Shown: piece by piece, positions 61,636-64,000 of the stretch | How the letters are laid out: every line of letters begins with the position of its first letter | Position numbering within the stretch: the first letter of the stretch is position 1 | NCBI GenBank assembly: GCA_024508675.1 | Contig: JANINQ010000021.1 | Span: 248,001-312,000, forward strand | Source of the DNA: Afipia sp. | Lineage (GTDB): Bacteria; Pseudomonadota; Alphaproteobacteria; Rhizobiales; Xanthobacteraceae | Reading direction: 5' to 3' | DNA length: 64,000 nucleotides | Position numbers and translations under genes: made by a program | The notes under the pieces: generated by a model | Told to the model about the DNA's origin: nothing | Database searches by the model: none | The model's input: only the letters and a program-made list of their open reading frames with translations

Positions 61636-62214
61636 GTGCGGCTGATCATCATCACCCTCGTCACGCTGATCATCGCGACCATCGTCGGCCTCGGCACGAC
61701 ATGGATGACGGCGACGCGCGGCGTCAATGTCGGCACCATCAAGATCGGCGCGTGGACCGCGCGGCCGAAAACCGGGACCAGCGACATCGATCCCTACTCG
61801 CGCGCCTCGGTAGCACGCAGCGGCGAACTTCCCGTCGGCACCGGTGACGGCGTGATGTTCTCGGCCACGACGGACGACACCGGACGCAAGCTCGACGGAC
61901 GCTGCGACGTCGTGGTGAAGGGCGTCACGCCCGCCGCGCGGTTCTGGACCATGACGATCTACGATCTGAAAGGACGTCTCGTCGCCAACTCTCTCCAGCG
62001 CTACGGCTTCACCAGCCAGGAAATCGTCCGCGGATCGGACGGCAGCTTCGAGCTTCGGATGACATCACGCTCGCGCGCCGGAAACTGGCTGCCCACCGGC
62101 GGCCTCGACCGCTACATGCTGGTGCTTCGCCTGTACGACACGCCGGTCGGTGTCGGCACGCGCACCCAGAAGGACGCGCCGATGCCCTCGATCATGACGG
62201 TGAGTTGCCCATGA
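61636..62214 (+). CDS. DUF1214 membrane-anchored protein
   Basis: A 192-residue protein with an N-terminal transmembrane segment (about 2-24) and a DUF1214 domain (RFWTMTIYDLKGRLVANSLQRYG, SRAGNWLPTGG, MLVLRLYDTP). The start is GTG at 61636. Its stop overlaps the ATG of the DUF1254 gene by four bases, so they are expressed together. The pair often occurs together; the function is unknown. Confidence 0.9.
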   Translation: MRLIIITLVTLIIATIVGLGTTWMTATRGVNVGTIKIGAWTARPKTGTSDIDPYSRASVARSGELPVGTGDGVMFSATTDDTGRKLDGRCDVVVKGVTPAARFWTMTIYDLKGRLVANSLQRYGFTSQEIVRGSDGSFELRMTSRSRAGNWLPTGGLDRYMLVLRLYDTPVGVGTRTQKDAPMPSIMTVSCP

Positions 62215-62777
62215 TCCGATGGTTGTTTGCAATCATTGGCGGCGTTCTGCTCGGCGGGGTCGTGCATCTCGTCAGCGTGCTCTTTCTGCCGCGGGTCGCC
62301 ACGCTCGATGCCTATTCGCGCCTTGCGCCGATCACCAAGCTGAACGCCGTAACCACCCTGCCCGCGGCGGAGCCCGGCAGCGCGCCGATGCCGTTCATGG
62401 ACCCGGCATTCGCGAGCGCAGCCTGCCGCTACGATCTCTCGAACGGCCCTATCAAGCTCACGGTGCCTGTAAGTCAGGCCTACACATCGGTGTCGTTCTA
62501 TACACGCAACGATGTCGCCTATTACGCGATCAACGACCGCTCCGCGGGACGCCGCGTGATCGAGCTCGATCTGATGACCGCGGCACAGCACGCTGAACTT
62601 CCGGAGGACGAGGAAGTCACCGCTGCCGACCGGCTGATCATCGACTCGCCCACCACGACCGGCCTGATCCTTCTCAAGGCCCTCGCAGCGGAGCCCGGAC
62701 TGATGGCACAGGCACAGGCCTCGCTGGCTGCCGCCAACTGCCGCGTGCAGACCGACGCCCCGCAGGCGAAGCGCTAG
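62211..62777 (+). CDS. DUF1254 membrane-anchored protein
   Basis: A 188-residue partner of the DUF1214 protein; the start MIRWLFAIIGG at 62211 overlaps the preceding stop (ATGA). It has a signal anchor (about 5-27) and DUF1254 features (ACRYDLSNGPIKLTVPVSQ, YTSVSFYTRNDVAYYAIND). It ends shortly before a palindromic repeat. Confidence 0.9.
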   Translation: MIRWLFAIIGGVLLGGVVHLVSVLFLPRVATLDAYSRLAPITKLNAVTTLPAAEPGSAPMPFMDPAFASAACRYDLSNGPIKLTVPVSQAYTSVSFYTRNDVAYYAINDRSAGRRVIELDLMTAAQHAELPEDEEVTAADRLIIDSPTTTGLILLKALAAEPGLMAQAQASLAAANCRVQTDAPQAKR

Positions 62778-62811
62778 AGCCGGATGAGTTGAGGCTCGGT
62801 GCACTCGCTCG

Positions 62812-62886
62812 CCATTGCGAGCAAAGCGAAGCAATCCACCTTTGAGAAGAATGGATTGCTTCGTCGCAAGCTTTCCTAGCAATAAC
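62812..62886. repeat. Dispersed inverted repeat, GCCATTGCGAG/CAATAAC variant
   Basis: Inner arms GAAGCAATCCA (62828-62838) and TGGATTGCTTC (62852-62862) are perfect inverted copies, while the outer arms have drifted. It matches the family at 22516 and 52696, and lies between DUF1254 and the convergent TerC gene. Confidence 0.8.
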
Positions 62887-62937
62887 AGCGAGCGCGGGGA
62901 GCCTCCTTCCCTCCCCGCTAAAGCGATCCGCCGGGCC

Positions 62938-63564
62938 TCACCTCAAATGCGGCCAGATCTCCAGCGCGCCGCGATAGATCATTTCGCCTGCGACATAGAG
63001 GATCACGGCAAGGCCGACATAGGCGATCCAGCGGTGCTTCTGCAGCAGCTTCGCAATGAACGAGGCCGCGACGCCCATCAAGGCGATCGACAGCACGAGA
63101 CCGAAGATAAGGACCGTGGGATGTTCGCGCGCCGCGCCCGCCACGGCGAGCACGTTGTCGAGCGACATCGACACGTCGGCGACGATGATCTGCCACGTCG
63201 CCTGCGTGAGTGTCTTCCGTGGCCCGCCGTCATCCGGCACCGGAATGCCTTCGACGGTCACCGACGTCTCGTGCTCGGGTGCGCGCAATTCGCGCCACAT
63301 CTTCCAGCATACCCACAACAGCAGGATGCCGCCTGCGAGCAGAAGGCCGACGATTTCGAGCAATTGCGTGGTGACGCCGGCAAACATGATGCGCAGCAAA
63401 GTCGCGGCGCCGACGCCAATCAGGATGGCCTTGCTGCGTTGTGCGGCAGGAAGGCCTGCAGCGGCAAGGCCGATGACGATCGCATTATCGCCAGCGAGGA
63501 CAAGGTCAATCAGAATGACCTGAACAAGTGCAGTCAAAGCTTCTGGGGTGAAGAGTTCAAACAT
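62938..63564 (-). CDS. TerC/YjbE-family integral membrane protein
   Basis: A 208-residue protein; the start MFELFTPEALTALVQ at 63564 is the first that gives the family N-terminus. About seven transmembrane helices are present, with the acidic-Asn signatures VLAGDNAIVIGLAAA and DVSMSLDNVLAVAGA. The family includes manganese or other metal exporters. No yybP-ykoY riboswitch pattern is evident in its leader. Confidence 0.9.
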   Translation of the reverse strand: MFELFTPEALTALVQVILIDLVLAGDNAIVIGLAAAGLPAAQRSKAILIGVGAATLLRIMFAGVTTQLLEIVGLLLAGGILLLWVCWKMWRELRAPEHETSVTVEGIPVPDDGGPRKTLTQATWQIIVADVSMSLDNVLAVAGAAREHPTVLIFGLVLSIALMGVAASFIAKLLQKHRWIAYVGLAVILYVAGEMIYRGALEIWPHLR

Positions 63565-63787
63565 GTGCCGGGCTTCCCTGTTGTGTGGAAGAGCGGCCTC
63601 TGTCTCAGGCGAATGCGTGACGTCACAAAACGCGTCGCTCGCCGACTCGTTGCGAGTCAGCGCATGACACGGCCGGACATGCCGCACATCTTAAAAAGGG
63701 GCCACTCCAAATGAATTCCAGTCCGACATCGCAGCCTTGAAGCTGCCAGAGGGGCCCGGCCTGGTCGTTTTTAGTCCAGATATCTCC

Positions 63788-64000
63788 CTATTGATCGTGA
63801 CTGCGGCGTTCGAACAGGTGCTCGAACAGTTGTGCGACCTGCTCCGGTTCACCCATCACAGACGCTGCGCAACCGGTGATGACAAGACCGCCGGCAACAT
63901 CCCAGAGATTCAGATTCTCCGTGTTCTTTTTGGATCTGACCGAAAAGGCCATGATCGCGGCCAGCGCCGCCGTCCCAAAGAACAGCACGCTCAGCGCCGG
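63788..64000 (-). CDS. Small membrane protein (5' end at or beyond window edge)
   Basis: The frame ends at 63788 and reads VLFFGTAALAAIMAFSVRSKKN then NLWDVAGGLVITGCAASVMG, a short membrane protein with two hydrophobic segments. The first possible start seen is GTG at 63988, but the frame is open to the window edge, so it may begin further out. No family recognised. Confidence 0.55.
   Translation of the reverse strand, partial: PALSVLFFGTAALAAIMAFSVRSKKNTENLNLWDVAGGLVITGCAASVMGEPEQVAQLFEHLFERRSHDQ

Noticed and set aside
63565-63720. Possible yybP-ykoY manganese riboswitch before the TerC gene
   Set aside because: The conserved loop sequences of that riboswitch are not visible; only a small GCCT/AGGC stem is present.

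Overview
The window is about 64 kb of high-GC alphaproteobacterial chromosome. Several features point to the Nitrobacteraceae/Bradyrhizobiaceae (Afipia, Rhodopseudomonas, Bradyrhizobium, Nitrobacter group): the gene order cycHJKL (ccmI-E-F-H), degP, response regulator, histidine kinase, glnE, pleC, as I recall it from rhizobia; dispersed palindromic repeats of types familiar from that family; and an RcGTA-like gene transfer agent cluster. The genus cannot be fixed from the sequence alone. No rRNA, tRNA, CRISPR array, integrase or transposase was found.

Left part (1-29.9 kb) is core chromosome. It starts with the end of an oligopeptide ABC transporter operon (1-2.2 kb) divergent from a GntR/FadR regulator with a candidate operator between them. 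Next come an O-acyltransferase, an enoyl-CoA hydratase/isomerase, an MFS exporter, an ionotropic-glutamate-receptor-like channel with an atypical pore, and a CDF metal exporter with three cytosolic domains. A PleC-like kinase follows, converging on and overlapping glnE, then a two-component pair, the periplasmic protease DegP and the cytochrome c maturation genes ccmI, ccmE, ccmF and ccmH. After a conserved gene of unknown function come a divergent CGNR regulator/hydrolase pair, a glycine-zipper lipoprotein and a second (FeuPQ/PhoPQ-like) two-component system.

Middle part (29.9-52.6 kb) is an RcGTA-like gene transfer agent cluster on the minus strand. From 5' to 3' it runs: a putative small terminase, large terminase, portal, two small proteins, prohead protease, capsid, connector, head closure, DUF3168, major tail, tail chaperones, short tape measure, DUF2460, DUF2163, NlpC/P60 and the large baseplate protein. 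A DUF2793 fibre-type protein, a tiny membrane protein, an endolysin and a holin complete it. All structural frames are open. The cluster is interrupted by accessory DNA: a plus-strand block with a secreted trypsin-like protease, a small secreted protein and an alpha/beta hydrolase; a frameshifted HNH-type toxin tip with its DUF2019 partner; an AT-rich two-gene plus-strand insert between capsid and protease; a truncated acyltransferase; and three copies of one long inverted repeat. Several hairpin-plus-T-run terminators and a leader-peptide-like element sit at gene boundaries inside the cluster.

Right part (52.6-64 kb) holds a small membrane protein, a PAS protein, a lone receiver, a RES/MbcA-type toxin-antitoxin pair, a secreted Cys-rich peptide, a second MFS exporter, a YcgN-like Cys-cluster protein, a class A penicillin-binding protein, a DUF1214/DUF1254 pair and a TerC-family membrane protein. 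The most striking regulatory signal is a ~69-bp sequence present twice (53174-53242 and 56284-56352). Each copy forms a minus-strand promoter whose spacer is a palindrome. One copy lies upstream of the small membrane gene at the head of the GTA cluster, the other upstream of the RES toxin-antitoxin operon, so the two may share a regulator.
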